Shown: positions 53,940 through 64,000 of the stretch, one piece after another
Layout of the letters: every line of letters begins with the position of its first letter
Numbering within the stretch: position 1 is the stretch's first letter
NCBI GenBank assembly: GCA_963931865.1
Contig: OZ007508.1
Coordinates: forward strand, 19,236,762 to 19,300,761
Reading direction: 5' to 3'
DNA: 64,000 nt
Source: Axinella damicornis
Taxonomy: Eukaryota; Porifera; Demospongiae; Axinellida; Axinellidae
Position numbers and translations under genes: made by a program
The notes under the pieces: model-generated
Seen by the model: the letters and a program-made list of their open reading frames with translations, nothing else
What the model was told of the DNA's origin: nothing
The model's database searches: none

Positions 53940-54232
53940 CATTTAAATCTACAAGGGGGTGACACTCCCATACACGCTGTAGTCAGAGCTGCGACCGGGC
54001 TTATCTGACCCCGTATACTAAGGAAAGGCTGCAGTCGCTACGAATTCTTCCGTATATTATCGGCGGTCAAGCGGTCAACGGCTGAAATACAGCCTGCGGC
54101 GCAGTCAAACGGTCAAGAGTCTTTTTGCGATGCGGTCAAGCGGTTAAGCAACAAAAATGACGGTCAAGATTTCTTGACCCCGGTCGCAGCTCTGACTACG
54201 GCGTCAATGGGAGCCCTTGATCTACTTGTAGG
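53940..54232. mobile_element. Palindromic (MITE-like) element of about 290 bp
   Basis: The arms GTAGTCAGAGCTGCGACCGG (from 53979) and CCGGTCGCAGCTCTGACTAC (to 54199) are perfect inverses. They continue outward with diverged inverse sequence (TCTACAAGGGGGTGACACTC against GGAGCCCTTGATCTACTTGT). The inside has repeated CGGTCAAGCGGTCAA units. It is intergenic. Confidence 0.75.
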
Positions 54233-55379
54233 AAACCCAAAAGACAACTCAACAAGTTGCAAAATGGTATGATCATGAGAATTGATGACTGATGCTGTAA
54301 CCTCTAGAACTGGGAAGTTGATCTGAGTTATTTCTTGCTTCCAAAGTGTTCAAAACGAGAGCAATGATGATCAACTTCGTCTGACTGAAGCTTTCAGATT
54401 TCTCTACCCACAGTTGATCACAAGATCTACTCCATTTACTGCCAATGTCAATCTGAGACCCTATGAATGACTTGATGTTTGTGGTCAAACATATGGCTCA
54501 CTTTGTACTAACTCAGAACATTCTTGTTACATCCTCGCTAACTGGAATGATAATGGACAAATAGACCCCTCATTGAATCCCAGTGACTATATACACCCCT
54601 GGTAGGGTTCTGCATGTATATGCACTCCATTCCATGGTCGTAGATGGTGAGATCAAGCAACATCTCACCATTTGCTTGAGTGGAATGGTGTTTGGAGCAT
54701 CAGTTTACAGATATGGTACAACGGTCTGTTTCACCCACGTGGTCCTGCATCATTCATCCCTGTACAACGTATTGCTAATAGGTTTGCCAACCATGTACTC
54801 AGTGATGAACAGTTAATTACTAGTTTGCCTGTATGTACAAAAACTATACTTCTAGTGTAATAATTATTGTAACAGTTATGTAACTATCTGTTGTTCTTCA
54901 AGAATGTAGCAATTGTACTTTATGGCATGCATCGGCCTTCCTTGATGCAAAACAATTCCTTATTTCTTCTAGAAAAAGTTTCATGTGCTTGCTCTATGTA
55001 TTGGTGTAGCTATGTATACAGTTTGAGGTATCACTGAACTATAGCTATAGACTCAGTACATGCACCATCCTGGTAGCTAGCTAGTTGCTTGGCCGGAGGT
55101 AATACATTGAATCAATATTCATTGCACAACTACAAAACTTGCATTAAATCCATAGTACTAGACAAGTTATCATCTGACCAAAACTTTTATCAAACCATAA
55201 TATTTTGTAATAGTTTTATTTCCTATGAAATGTTACTAAACCTGATGTTAAGTTTTGTACAAATACTGTAAGCATTAAACTCGTGCTAATTTCTACTTCA
55301 GATTTAGGACAGATTTAAGGAGAAACCAAACTCCACGGAATGCATTTTTTTCTCTAGTGGAGACTATTCAGTCCATTGA
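54233..55379. other. Intergenic region without supported features
   Basis: AT-rich sequence with only short frames. I see no gene, RNA or repeat I can support. Confidence 0.5.
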
Positions 55380-56351
55380 TTTTTGGTAACCAAGGGCAAA
55401 GGCAAACCACCCTTCAACAGAAAAACCAAGGACTTTAGTGGGATTCAAACTCAATCAGTCAGGACAGATCTCGAGCCTGAGTTGTGCACTGGAGACTCTC
55501 ACTCTATATACGGCTCTACCAGTACGCCACTGCACACCCCAAGCACCCTAGCTACAGCTAGCTAGCTAGCTATCACAAACAGCTGCGTGTAGGCTCAACA
55601 TATTAAGGTTTGATTTCATTTAGCTAACGGTAAGTATTCTGTGTGCTATTAGGGTAGCTATAGTTCACTTAGCTAACATAATTATGGATTCTGTGTGCTA
55701 TAACTTATGGATTCTGTGTGCTATTATAGGTCTAGTTCATTTCACTTTCACTTTCAAGATGGACATTACAGTCTCCATTCATGGTTGCAGTTTATCTAGA
55801 AATAATGTGAATGCTCATGGAATGCATGGCATACGTGAAGCACCACTGAAATATTATATTATAGCTAGCTACATTCACCAATGATTTGATAACCACGAAT
55901 GCCAGGTGTTCATGCAGGTCCTATGCCCCATGGGAGGATGGTGATCATCACTGAACTGCTCAAACCACGGCTTGATTTTCTGGAGGGGCAAACGACAAAT
56001 CCTTTTTTTTATTTTAAAGACGAAACACTCTTCAACAATTGGGGCTTTAGTGTGATTCACTCTGGAGAGAGCCTGAGTTGAGCACTAGAGAGTCACACTC
56101 TAGCTACATGTACCAGTGCACCACTGCACACCCCATAATTACCACTAATTGCTATGTGCAGTCTCCAGTTTTAGCTAACAATATGGATTCTGTGTGCTAT
56201 TACGGGGTACTGCTATAGTTCACTTTCACTACATCTTCACTTTCAAGATGAACATTAGTATTACAATGCAGTTAAAGAGCTGCACCCAAGAAGTTTGGGC
56301 AGTTATAGCATTCAATGAGTTGGAGTTAGAGTAGCTAGCACACGCATTCTG

Positions 56352-56634
56352 ATGAGGGTTAAAGTTACTCCTGACTGGTGTGCTGACTGGCCTGATTATT
56401 GTGATCACCACTGCTGTCAAGCTTTCTTTAAGCAGCAAAGTAATTATTCTTCCTGAACCTCACGATCTTCCCAATAACTTTATGGTGCAGCTACCACGTA
56501 GTGAAGCTATAGTGCTGCAGAGAAAGATGTAATAGTTCGGTCAGTGTATTTCAATGGTAGACCGCAAAATGGGTACCAGAATGCCTCAGTCTTCATGTTG
56601 GAGGCAAACAAGAATATTTGGAGACAGCACCCTA
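56352..56634 (+). pseudogene. Broken copy of the GT92 gene, 5' end only
   Basis: Almost identical to the first roughly 290 bases of the gene at 58135, but 8 bases are missing after GTTACT near the start, shifting the frame. Further small changes lie near 56510 and the copy stops after GGAGACAGCA. Nothing of the catalytic domain is present. It also carries the same 5' flank (GAGTTGGAGTTAGAGTAGCT). Confidence 0.85.
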
Positions 56635-56879
56635 GCAACAGGTAGCTATCACAAAATTTGTGTGTATAGGCTCTATGGTCATATTGAGGTTTGATTTCAT
56701 TTAGCTAATGGCAGTTCACTTAGCTAACATAATTATGGATCTGTGTGCTATTACACTTGGGATTCTGTGTGCTATTAAGGTCTAGTTCACTTTCATCTTC
56801 ACTTTCACTTTCACTTTTAAGATGAACACTACCATAATTACCCTGCACTAGAAGTAATCTGTGATCACCCAAGTAGTTT

Positions 56880-57400
56880 ATAACGAGTTGGAGTTAGAGT
56901 AACTAGCACACACATTGTGATGTGGGAAGTCCTGACCGGTGTGCTGACTGGCCTCATTATTGTGGTCACCACTGCTGTCAAGCTCTGCTACAGGGTGCAA
57001 TGGGTTAAGCCAGGAGCGCATGAGCCGCTGAAGGCGCCGAAGGAGCGTTGAACTCCCAATGCCCGCCCTAGGACATGTTGTATTACCTTACACCTCCAAA
57101 ATTAAACCTTATACGGCAAGAGGCCACTACGTACGCAGTTGTAAGGATTTGTGTGAAACCCAGCTAAGTAGGTGTGAAATACAAATTGGCCTTTGTGCAG
57201 CCATAGTTGTACTAGAGCTAGCTGACTTGCGCGGTACCGCAAAGGTCTTCCATATACGGTATAAACCTAAAGGTGTGAGGTAATACAACTTGTCTTTACT
57301 AGTTCAACGCTCCTTCGCCGCCTTCGGCGGCTCATGCGCTCCTGGTTAAGCAGCCTTGAAAGTAATTATTCCCAAACACCCCGATCTTCCCAATAACAAG
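56880..57400 (+). pseudogene. Second broken GT92 copy, interrupted by a hAT-like element
   Basis: From GAGTTGGAGTTAGAGTAACT through GTGCTGACTGGCCTCATTAT to AAGCTCTGCTACAGGG this matches the 5' flank and start of the 58135 gene. The element at 57011-57343 is inserted here. After it, AGTAATTATTCCCAAACACC and CCGATCTTCCCAATAAC resume the homologous sequence. Confidence 0.75.
57011..57343. mobile_element. 333-bp hAT-like MITE with 8-bp target-site duplication
   Basis: GGTTAAGC at 57003-57010 and again at 57344-57351 flank inverted ends CAGGAGCGCATGAGCCGC and GCGGCTCATGCGCTCCT. The inverted repeats extend about 48 bases to GGAGCGTTGAACT / AGTTCAACGCTCC. An 8-bp duplication with CAG-type ends fits hAT transposons; because TTAA lies within the duplication, a piggyBac reading cannot be fully excluded. 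No transposase frame is present. Confidence 0.8.
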
Positions 57401-58134
57401 TATTCTGGTTGCATTGTACTGATTGTAGAATGCTCATGGAATGCATGGCACACGTGAAGCACCAAATATTAAGCAATGACATGTTATACACATGCGAAAG
57501 GTCGACTCTTTCTACCAATAATCACATTGATTTGATAACCAGGAATGCAGCATCCCCAATGCTGGAGGTTCTCATGCAGGTCCTAGGTCCCATGGGGGAT
57601 GGTGATGACATCATCACTGAACTGCTCAAACAAGATTTTCGGGAGGGGCAAATGACAAATTCCTAAAGGCGAAACACTCTTCAACAAGGGGATTCACTCT
57701 GGACAGAGCCTGAGTTGAGCACTAGAGACTCCCACTCTAGCTACCAGTGCACCACTGCACACCTCATAATTACCACAAATTGCCATGTGCAGTCTCCAGT
57801 TGAAGCTAACAATATGGATTCTGTGTGCTATTACGGTACTGCTATAGTTCACTTTCACAACATCTTCACTTTCAAGATGAACATTAGTATTAAAGTTTCC
57901 ATTGCAGTTTAAGAGCTGCACCCAAGAAGTTTGGGCAGTTATAGCATTCATTGAGGGTTAGAGTTACTACTGTATTCCTAGCTAGTATATTTTTTTGTAA
58001 TTTTGTAACGGTTGCATGCCTGTATTAGCTTACTGCTACTCATGTGACCCCTGTTGCTGGCACTGCTGCAATGAAATTATTATAAAGAAAAAAAAAATTG
58101 AGTTGGAGTTAGAGTAGCTAGCACACACATTCTG

Positions 58135-59355
58135 ATGAGGGTTAGAGTTACTACTGTATTCCTGACTGGTGTGCTGACTGGCCTGATTATTGTGATCACC
58201 ACTGCTGTCAAGCTTTCTTTAAGCAGCAAAGTAATTATTCTTCCTGAACTTCCCGATCTTCCCAATAACTTTATGGTGCAGCTACCACGTAGTGAAGCTA
58301 GCACTGCAGAGAAAGATGTAATAGTTCGGTCAGTGTATTTCAATGGTAGACCGCAAAATGGGTACCAGAATGCCTCAGTCTTCATGTTGGAGGCAAGCAA
58401 GAATATTTGGAGACAGAATCTGATCGTTGGCTGCGGAGCTGGTAGCTATGTCAGTCACAATTTTAAGATCTGGCCTTGTGGAGCGTTCATCTTGCAGAAC
58501 TGGATTCAAATGAATTTCCCTAACCTCACTCACACTGAGCTGATGGTGCACTGCTACGACCTACCAGTACGCAATGGCAACAACGCTTTCATCGTCTACA
58601 AACCGAGTCCAAGCTCCTCTTTGCAAATAGTTGTTGAGTCAGAACGGCAACTCATGGTCACTCAACCTCGGACTCAAGCTGGAACCAAGATAGTTACCTG
58701 CAGTAGGGTCTTCAACCAACCTCCCTGGCTGGTAGAATGGCTTCACTATCAGAGGGCGATTGGTGTTGATCATGTCTACTTAATTGCAGATGGTTCTTTC
58801 AAGAATGTCAGTGGGCACTTGGAACAGGCAGTGAGAGAAGGCTTCGTGTCGATTGAAATATGGCAGGAATGGCTGAATGACTCTGAGATATACTACCATT
58901 CTGAATCACTAGCATATGAGGATTGTATCTATCGATTTCATGGAATATACGATTATGCATTTGTCTTAGACACGGATGACTTTTTCGTTCCCATGAATCC
59001 AAGTGAGAAGAAACTGCACTACTATGCTGACAAGTGGTGTAGCGACAGCGCATCTTGTGCTTTCAGCTGGATTGAGTACTATCCTGACTGCGGGTTGAAG
59101 GGCGAGCCTGGCACTGATGGCAACGTCACTGCTGTACTGAACTCCTCTGTGCATCTAGAACGAAAAGTGGGAAAATCTCTGCACAGACTGTCACTTGTGA
59201 TGGACATTGGTATCCACCAGGCAGAATATGCAGTCTTAAAGAATAGGACCCTCCCACTGACTTATCATCATGGGATTGTGAAGATTCCCAGTGACGAGGC
59301 CTACGTGGCTCACAATCGGAAAAACAAGCCCCCACCTGGTAGCATGTGTGTCTAG
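58135..59355 (+). CDS. GT92-family (DUF23) glycosyltransferase, type II membrane protein, copy 1
   Basis: Intronless, 406 residues. A single N-terminal membrane segment (about 5-27, VFLTGVLTGLIIVITTAV) and a lumenal domain predict a Golgi type II enzyme. Family landmarks are KIVTCSRVFNQPPWLVEWLH, YQRAIGVDHVYLI, YEDCIYRF, the metal-binding DTDDFFVP (about 279-286) and a C-terminal YHHGIVKIPSDEAYVAHNR. GT92 enzymes include nematode and vertebrate beta-galactosyltransferases acting on N-glycans or fucose; the acceptor here cannot be predicted. Several N-x-S/T sites are present. The start is firm because the duplicated 5' copy at 56352 begins at the same ATG. Copy 2 lies 1.2 kb downstream on the same strand. 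Confidence 0.9.
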   Translation: MRVRVTTVFLTGVLTGLIIVITTAVKLSLSSKVIILPELPDLPNNFMVQLPRSEASTAEKDVIVRSVYFNGRPQNGYQNASVFMLEASKNIWRQNLIVGCGAGSYVSHNFKIWPCGAFILQNWIQMNFPNLTHTELMVHCYDLPVRNGNNAFIVYKPSPSSSLQIVVESERQLMVTQPRTQAGTKIVTCSRVFNQPPWLVEWLHYQRAIGVDHVYLIADGSFKNVSGHLEQAVREGFVSIEIWQEWLNDSEIYYHSESLAYEDCIYRFHGIYDYAFVLDTDDFFVPMNPSEKKLHYYADKWCSDSASCAFSWIEYYPDCGLKGEPGTDGNVTAVLNSSVHLERKVGKSLHRLSLVMDIGIHQAEYAVLKNRTLPLTYHHGIVKIPSDEAYVAHNRKNKPPPGSMCV

Positions 59356-60549
59356 TACTCTGTATACAGAACTGTACAGATACACAGTTCAATGTCTCCC
59401 ACCTGGTAGTATAGGTGCACGTCTAGTGATGAAGCTAGTAGGCATGACCATCAGATGTACTTCAATGCAACATGCATGCAGGCAGCACCATGGACAGCCC
59501 AAGACATAATCGGTTCTCCAGGATACTATCCTCCATTGCTTCTTAGTAACATATTGTTCTTTTGAAATGTATAATTATCATATGACGTAGGACTTAACTA
59601 TAAGGTCACAAAAATTGAATTTATCATAACTCGTACAATTTGGGAATTGCTCACTGCAGCATCCCATAACTACCTCTCAAGTGTCAACCATATATGCCTT
59701 AATGTCATGGCAAAGGGCAACACCAGTAACCAATGGCTAATATGAAGGTGTGCCCGCAGTTACATATTATTATGGAACTTGAACAACACCAATTAGGTAA
59801 AGCTAATAGTTAGGCACTTCTTTAATTCTAGTATGAAGCCTTGAGGATATTGGAGATGGTAACAGTGCATGCAGTGTGACTGGAGATGTCTCATTAGCTC
59901 ATGGGGTGCACAAGGTTTCATTAGTCTCATGCCCAGACCACACCCCCTGTCGCTGCAGTCACTACTACCGTCAACTGAACCTGAAGTTGAGTTATAGGAT
60001 ATTTTGCAGTGCACTGATTCTGCAGATAGCTATAGTCACAGGAGGTACGTGGTGTATCACACAATCATACAAGATGCCCATGTCATGATTTAACAGCTCA
60101 AACTGACAGCTCAAGAGAAGCAAGTTGACTTTACTGGCTGTACATATGCACTTGTACCCAACATGACAATCTCTGACTAGATTACTTTCTGCAACAATAA
60201 TGTCATGCATGCAGTTGAGATTGAAATGCAGTTGAGTGCTGCATAGCTGATAAAGAGATTACCTCATAACGGCCATCTATTGCTAATCAGCATGCGTGCA
60301 TGATCATACCATATGATCGTACCATGATCGTACCATATAAGTGATGTACTTGCATGCGAGGTGATACCTTAATTGCTGCACCTACATAGCTCCGGTTTCC
60401 AGGATGGCCAACATAAAATTTGATCCCATTGTTATTATTATGGGTTCTCAGGTAAGGAGCCGACCACTGCATGAAAGAACGTGGCTTCAAGGTCTTCTGC
60501 CATGCCAGCATTCAGCTATCTCTACTTCAACTGTTAGCTAGACACTACG
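59356..60549. other. Spacer between the two GT92 genes
   Basis: No supported gene. Contains a short direct repeat, GATCGTACCATATGATCGTA-like, at about 60303-60340. The proximal part must hold the 3' UTR of copy 1 and the distal part the promoter of copy 2. Confidence 0.5.
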
Positions 60550-61728
60550 ATGTTGGTTAGAAAATGCTTCTGGGTAGTTGTGCTGACTTTTCTTGTTCTT
60601 TTGATCCTCATTATCGTCAAGGATTCTCCAAAATGTGCACTTGTTGTCCATAGCCCTCCTGTAAGAGTCCACATTGAGGATGTTCCTGCTGAGCCTCCAC
60701 AGATACGTGTGTTGATTCGGTTGGTGCATTTCGATGACAGACCTCAATATGGATACAAGAATGTCTCTGTGTTTTTGTTGGAGGCAAGTAAGAGCATTTC
60801 GGAACAGAACCTGATCGTTGCATGTGGAGTGGGGAGCATTGTCAGTTTCAAGTTCCAAATTTGGCCTTGTGGAGCTTTCAGTTTGCACAATTGGATTTGT
60901 GAAAGTTTCCCTAACCTCCTCATTCAGGACCAGTTGATGTTGCACTGCTACGACCTACCAGTGGACAATGGCAGCACTGCTTTTGTCATCTACAAGCTGA
61001 GTCCAAGTTCATCTCTGCGATTAGTAGCCCAATCAGCCCATCGTCTTGTGATCCCTGAATCTCAAGTTGAAATCAAAATAGTGACCTGCAGTAGGATATT
61101 CAGTGGACGTCCGCCGAGGCTGGTAGAGTGGCTTCACTACCAGAAGGCTATTGGTGTTGACCATATCCACATAATCACAGACGCCAGGGCAGATGCACTT
61201 CATGGTGCACACTTCAAGCAGGCAATGAAGACAGGCTTTGTTTCGGTTAAGGTGTGGCAGCAATGGCAAAATGATCAGATACATGAGGTATTGGCATATG
61301 AGGACTGTATTTACCGATTCCGTGGAGAATACGATTATGCATTTGTCATAGACACAGATGACTATTTTGTTCCCATGAATCCAAGTGAGAAGAAACTGCG
61401 CTACTATGTTGACAGGTGGTGCAAAGACTGTGGGTCTTGTGCTTTCAGCTGGATTGACTACTACCCGGCCTGTGGGTTGAAAGACAAACCTGGTACTGAT
61501 GGCAATGTTACTGCTGTGCTCAAATCTTCAGTAAGTGTGGAGCAAAAGTCTCATAAATTTCTGCATAGACTGGCAGACATTGATGTTCATGTTCCGCTGT
61601 CAGAATCTGAATCAGAGTCCTTCCTAGTGAATCACCATCGTGGGACAGTGAAGATCCCTAGTGACAAAGCATATGTGGCCCACCATCGAATGGAAAAACT
61701 TCCAGCTGATATCGCTTGCAAAAAATAA
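60550..61728 (+). CDS. GT92-family (DUF23) glycosyltransferase, type II membrane protein, copy 2
   Basis: Intronless, 392 residues, clearly paralogous to the gene at 58135 along its whole length. The membrane segment is at about 5-23 (KCFWVVVLTFLVLLILIIV). Shared landmarks are KIVTCSRIF...RLVEWLHYQKAIGVDH, YEDCIYRFRGEYDYAFVIDT, DTDDYFVPMNPSEKKL (DxD-type site about 268-275), CAFSWIDYYPACGLKDKPGT and VNHHRGTVKIPSDKAYVAHH. The N-terminal stem differs most, as usual in Golgi glycosyltransferases. All catalytic-looking residues are kept, so both copies are probably functional. Confidence 0.9.
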   Translation: MLVRKCFWVVVLTFLVLLILIIVKDSPKCALVVHSPPVRVHIEDVPAEPPQIRVLIRLVHFDDRPQYGYKNVSVFLLEASKSISEQNLIVACGVGSIVSFKFQIWPCGAFSLHNWICESFPNLLIQDQLMLHCYDLPVDNGSTAFVIYKLSPSSSLRLVAQSAHRLVIPESQVEIKIVTCSRIFSGRPPRLVEWLHYQKAIGVDHIHIITDARADALHGAHFKQAMKTGFVSVKVWQQWQNDQIHEVLAYEDCIYRFRGEYDYAFVIDTDDYFVPMNPSEKKLRYYVDRWCKDCGSCAFSWIDYYPACGLKDKPGTDGNVTAVLKSSVSVEQKSHKFLHRLADIDVHVPLSESESESFLVNHHRGTVKIPSDKAYVAHHRMEKLPADIACKK

Positions 61729-62646
61729 GCTCTTGTATATGAAACCAACACACTCAGTGTTCATACTTATAGCTGCCTATGTACACTAGAGTAGATCTTC
61801 TACTTGTACGCACGTGCACACACTGCACAGTATACAAGACTCTGTACACAGCAGCCGGAACTGCTGTGTGACCTATGTTATCAATCTTTAAAAGTCAGAT
61901 TCATCTTTCTTTTGATATAAACCACACACTCAAGTAATATAGTTATCTTAAGGCTATTGTGAGTACAATCTTAGCGATTTGAAGGTATCTTAGATTTGGT
62001 GGGTGCAGAATCACTCATAATAATCAAGGGCGCATCGAGCCGCCGAAGGCGGCGAGATGTGCCCTTGTAATTGGTTTTCATGTGTACGTCATGCTTCTGA
62101 GTAAGTGCACCACTATCATCTGAAGGAGGTGGGTGTCTATAGGCTGGTTGACAGAAGAGGGGGTTGTCAACCAGGTTGGACATTTCCAGTGCTAGTTATT
62201 ATTATTAGTGAATGTAAATTCACCCAGTACCCGCAATTAATAATAGCCTTTAGGTACTATGTAAAGGCCTCTGTTTTTTGAAAGTGAGGAGGCTAGTCCT
62301 AGTGTTGTAGTACCCTATGTCTGAGGTTCATAAGCATTAAGGGGTAAACCAACGTACTGTGTTTATCTGAAGTACTGTCAGATAGACAAACTTGACAGCC
62401 TCAATTGGTCTGTGCCCACTACTGAACTCCTGGAGTTTTGGAGATGGATACTGTATGACTCTGAAGAGATAGTAACGCAACCATACAGAGAACAGATTCT
62501 ATAAATCACTCATCATAACAAATTCCTATCTATAATAGACTGAAAACTGAGTTCAACTCAAGTGATGTAAGCCTTCCAATTGCCTCTGGTTTTTGATTTT
62601 GGGAGTAAGGAAATGTTTGGTTGCGTCTCTAGCGAGGTCCCCGTGA
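61729..62646. other. Intergenic region downstream of GT92 copy 2
   Basis: Apart from the hairpin at 62025 nothing was recognised. Only short frames are present. Confidence 0.5.
62025..62067. repeat. 43-base hairpin with GCCGCCGAAGGCGGC core
   Basis: CAAGGGCGCATCGAGCCGCC / GGCGGCGAGATGTGCCCTTG surround GAA. A similar CGCCGCCTTCGGCGGC core occurs inside the right arm of the hAT-like element at about 57317-57331. Confidence 0.7.
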
Positions 62647-63095
62647 TCCTGCAAGAATGGTTACAATAAGCAATGAGAAGTGTTCCCATCGTCCAGTATA
62701 CCTGGCTTGAAGGACCCACTCATGATTATCCCAAGTAGACCAGTCATATACAAGACAGCGCAACAATCTTGCAAGAATCTCTACTATTATCTTGCAAGAC
62801 TTGCTATAGAAATGGCCACTTTCTTGCAAGATGGTGCTTGGTCTTGCAAGAATCTTGGATGGTCTTGCAAGAATCTTACATTTGCACCACCAGTCTTGCA
62901 AGAAAGTGTAAGAATCTTGTGCAATGCTTTCTCGCAAGACTTGCAAGAAAAACAGTAGTTTTCTTGCACGATGCTGCTCTTGCAAGAATCTTGTGCAAGA
63001 ATCTTGTAAGAATCTTGCACATGCGGCACAATTCTTGCACAGTGACATTGCAAGATTTCCCACGTGCAAGATTAAGATTCTTGCAAGATCGTGCA
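62647..63095. repeat. Cluster of TCTTGCAAGA palindromes
   Basis: The 8-mer CTTGCAAG, mostly within TCTTGCAAGA, occurs at least nine times between 62767 and 63087. Near variants (TCCTGCAAGA, TCTTGCACGA, TCTTGTGCAAGA, TCTCGCAAGA) fill the intervals. Spacing is irregular, so this is not a simple tandem repeat. Frames on both strands read as SCKNL/ARILQ repeats and are artefacts. Confidence 0.85.
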
Positions 63096-63663
63096 CCAAT
63101 TATGTTACAATGACTTTGAGAGGGTTATGTTTATGGGAAATACCGTGAGAAGATGTTAATGGGAAACCCCACTCCATGATCCACCCGAGGCTGTTCATTT
63201 GGACTACTCGGCTCTCTTGGTCTAAGTGAACAGCCTCTCAATGAAACCACCAAAGGGCATACATAGTCTATAACTGGCTCGTACTATTGCTAACTGAATT
63301 AGATCTCTAATTCAGTGCACCAATAATCCCTCAATGGCAAAATCTAATATATGAACATAGCAACAAGCTCATCCACAGGTATTCTGCTGTTAGCTGTCAT
63401 ACTGGGGTAACCGGCTTTGGTTAAAATTACCAGCCAAATTTACAGTGCCCACTCAGGTTTCAACAGGCTGCTTACTCCACTACAGCTTCATTGGAGCATA
63501 TACATTGCTTGGAAACGGTGCTGTCATTGGAAGAGTACGATATGACACTTTACTTCCACTGGGAATGGTCACTTAACTCTTTTGAGTCATGTGATGAGGT
63601 ATAGACCTCGCTTTTGACCTCTGGATATACCTGGGTATTGTACAATCGTTGGTTGCAGCTTAC

Positions 63664-63792
63664 CCTGGTAGTAGACTCTCCACGGCATTGTGTCTCTGCC
63701 TCTGTGAATGTGGATGCACTTCACCACAACCACTACTCCCTCCTGAACCGTGACCAATGCACAGTGCTCCGGAGGAAGGGTGCCTGGAATAC
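63664..63792 (-). CDS. Internal exon of an unrecognised minus-strand gene
   Basis: A CTGTGCAG acceptor and a GTAAGC donor bound 129 bases that stay open and read GIPGTLPPEHCALVTVQEGV, then VVVVKCIHIHRGRDTMPWRVYYQG across the split last codon. The WRVYYQG ending and the valine-rich strand look like a small beta domain, but no family is recognised. A further donor (GTGAGT, near 63955) suggests the preceding exon lies at the right edge of the window. No following exon was settled between 63100 and 63660. Confidence 0.5.
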
Positions 63793-64000
63793 CTGCACAG
63801 GTCTGATCTCTCCCCCGTCCCTGATCTCTCCCCCACGGTGGTAGAATAGAAGCCAGAGCTTGGAGCATGTGGGAATCCACAGCTGTTCACAAGAGTTCTA
63901 TCTCTGCTGATCCGCTGTTGCCTCATATTGAGAAAGGGAGCTTTAGAGACACTCACCACACTTGAAGGCCAAGTGGTGGCAAGTGTTTGGTTACCATGAC

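Larger units (their letters stand above)
55380..57960. repeat. Duplicated 5'-flank modules of the GT92 locus
   Basis: Two blocks recur in order: GAGCCTGAGTTG(T/A)GCACT...CCACTGCACACC (about 55465, 56070, 57705) and GGATTCTGTGTGCTATTA followed by TAGTTCA(C/T)TTTCAC and TTCAAGATG(G/A)ACATTA (about 55685-55770, 56183-56255, 56750-56830, 57815-57890). These are tandem copies of the region upstream of the intact gene at 58135. Some are joined to fragments of its coding start. Confidence 0.75.

Noticed and set aside
62629..63148. ORFs encoding SCKNL/ARILQ repeat proteins on both strands
   Set aside because: They derive from the CTTGCAAG palindrome cluster, which is open in several frames by composition.

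Overview
The window is nuclear DNA of an animal. Genes are split by many short GT-AG introns, and the recognisable products (EOGT-type O-GlcNAc transferase, SynGAP/DAB2IP-type RasGAP, mitochondrial IleRS, YPEL5, EXD3/Mut-7, GT92 glycosyltransferases) are typical of metazoans. Compact spacing, divergent promoters a few hundred bases wide, very many small palindromic elements and GGGA/poly-G/CA tracts inside introns suggest an invertebrate, plausibly a sponge. That placement is inference, because nothing here is diagnostic. Exon models were built by hand from splice sites, reading phase and remembered family sequences. Nothing was searched or computed.

Layout. (1) 160-258, minus: first coding exon of a YPEL5-like gene, running off the left edge. 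(2) 685-3897, plus: mitochondrial isoleucyl-tRNA synthetase, two exons. (3) 4488-11685, minus: complete 16-exon EOGT homologue whose modelled exons sum to 508 codons plus stop. (4) From 11957, plus, divergent from EOGT: exons with the start of a PH domain, then a long stretch of unresolved 5' exons. From 22244 to 33012 a SynGAP/DAB2IP-family RasGAP is clear (PH end, C2, RasGAP, coiled coil). One of its introns holds a secreted-protein ORF on the other strand (24271-25494). (5) 33391-38900: two related Cys/His-rich ORFs of unknown function, separated by an 83-bp-TIR element and a 5'-truncated non-LTR retrotransposon with a 15-bp target-site duplication. (6) 39453-49482, minus: EXD3/Mut-7-like 3'-5' exonuclease with a Mut7-C domain, interrupted by a 200-base assembly gap. 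(7) 49632-53758, minus: exons of one or two unrecognised genes. (8) 55380-61728, plus: a duplicated GT92 locus with two intact intronless genes and broken copies. (9) The right edge holds one exon of an unrecognised minus-strand gene.

How it fits together. YPEL5/IARS2 and EOGT/PH-exons are head-to-head pairs, and IARS2/EOGT are tail-to-tail. EOGT and the GT92 proteins both suggest secretory-pathway glycosylation but are not otherwise linked. The most unusual material is in the repeats: a minisatellite that copies a 5' splice site of EOGT, a foldback element whose arms are tandem repeats, a TTAA-flanked element inside the centre of another palindrome, a hAT-like element inside a broken GT92 copy, and a cluster of TCTTGCAAGA palindromes. 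The best candidate for undescribed protein biology is the Cys/His-rich pair at 33391-38900.
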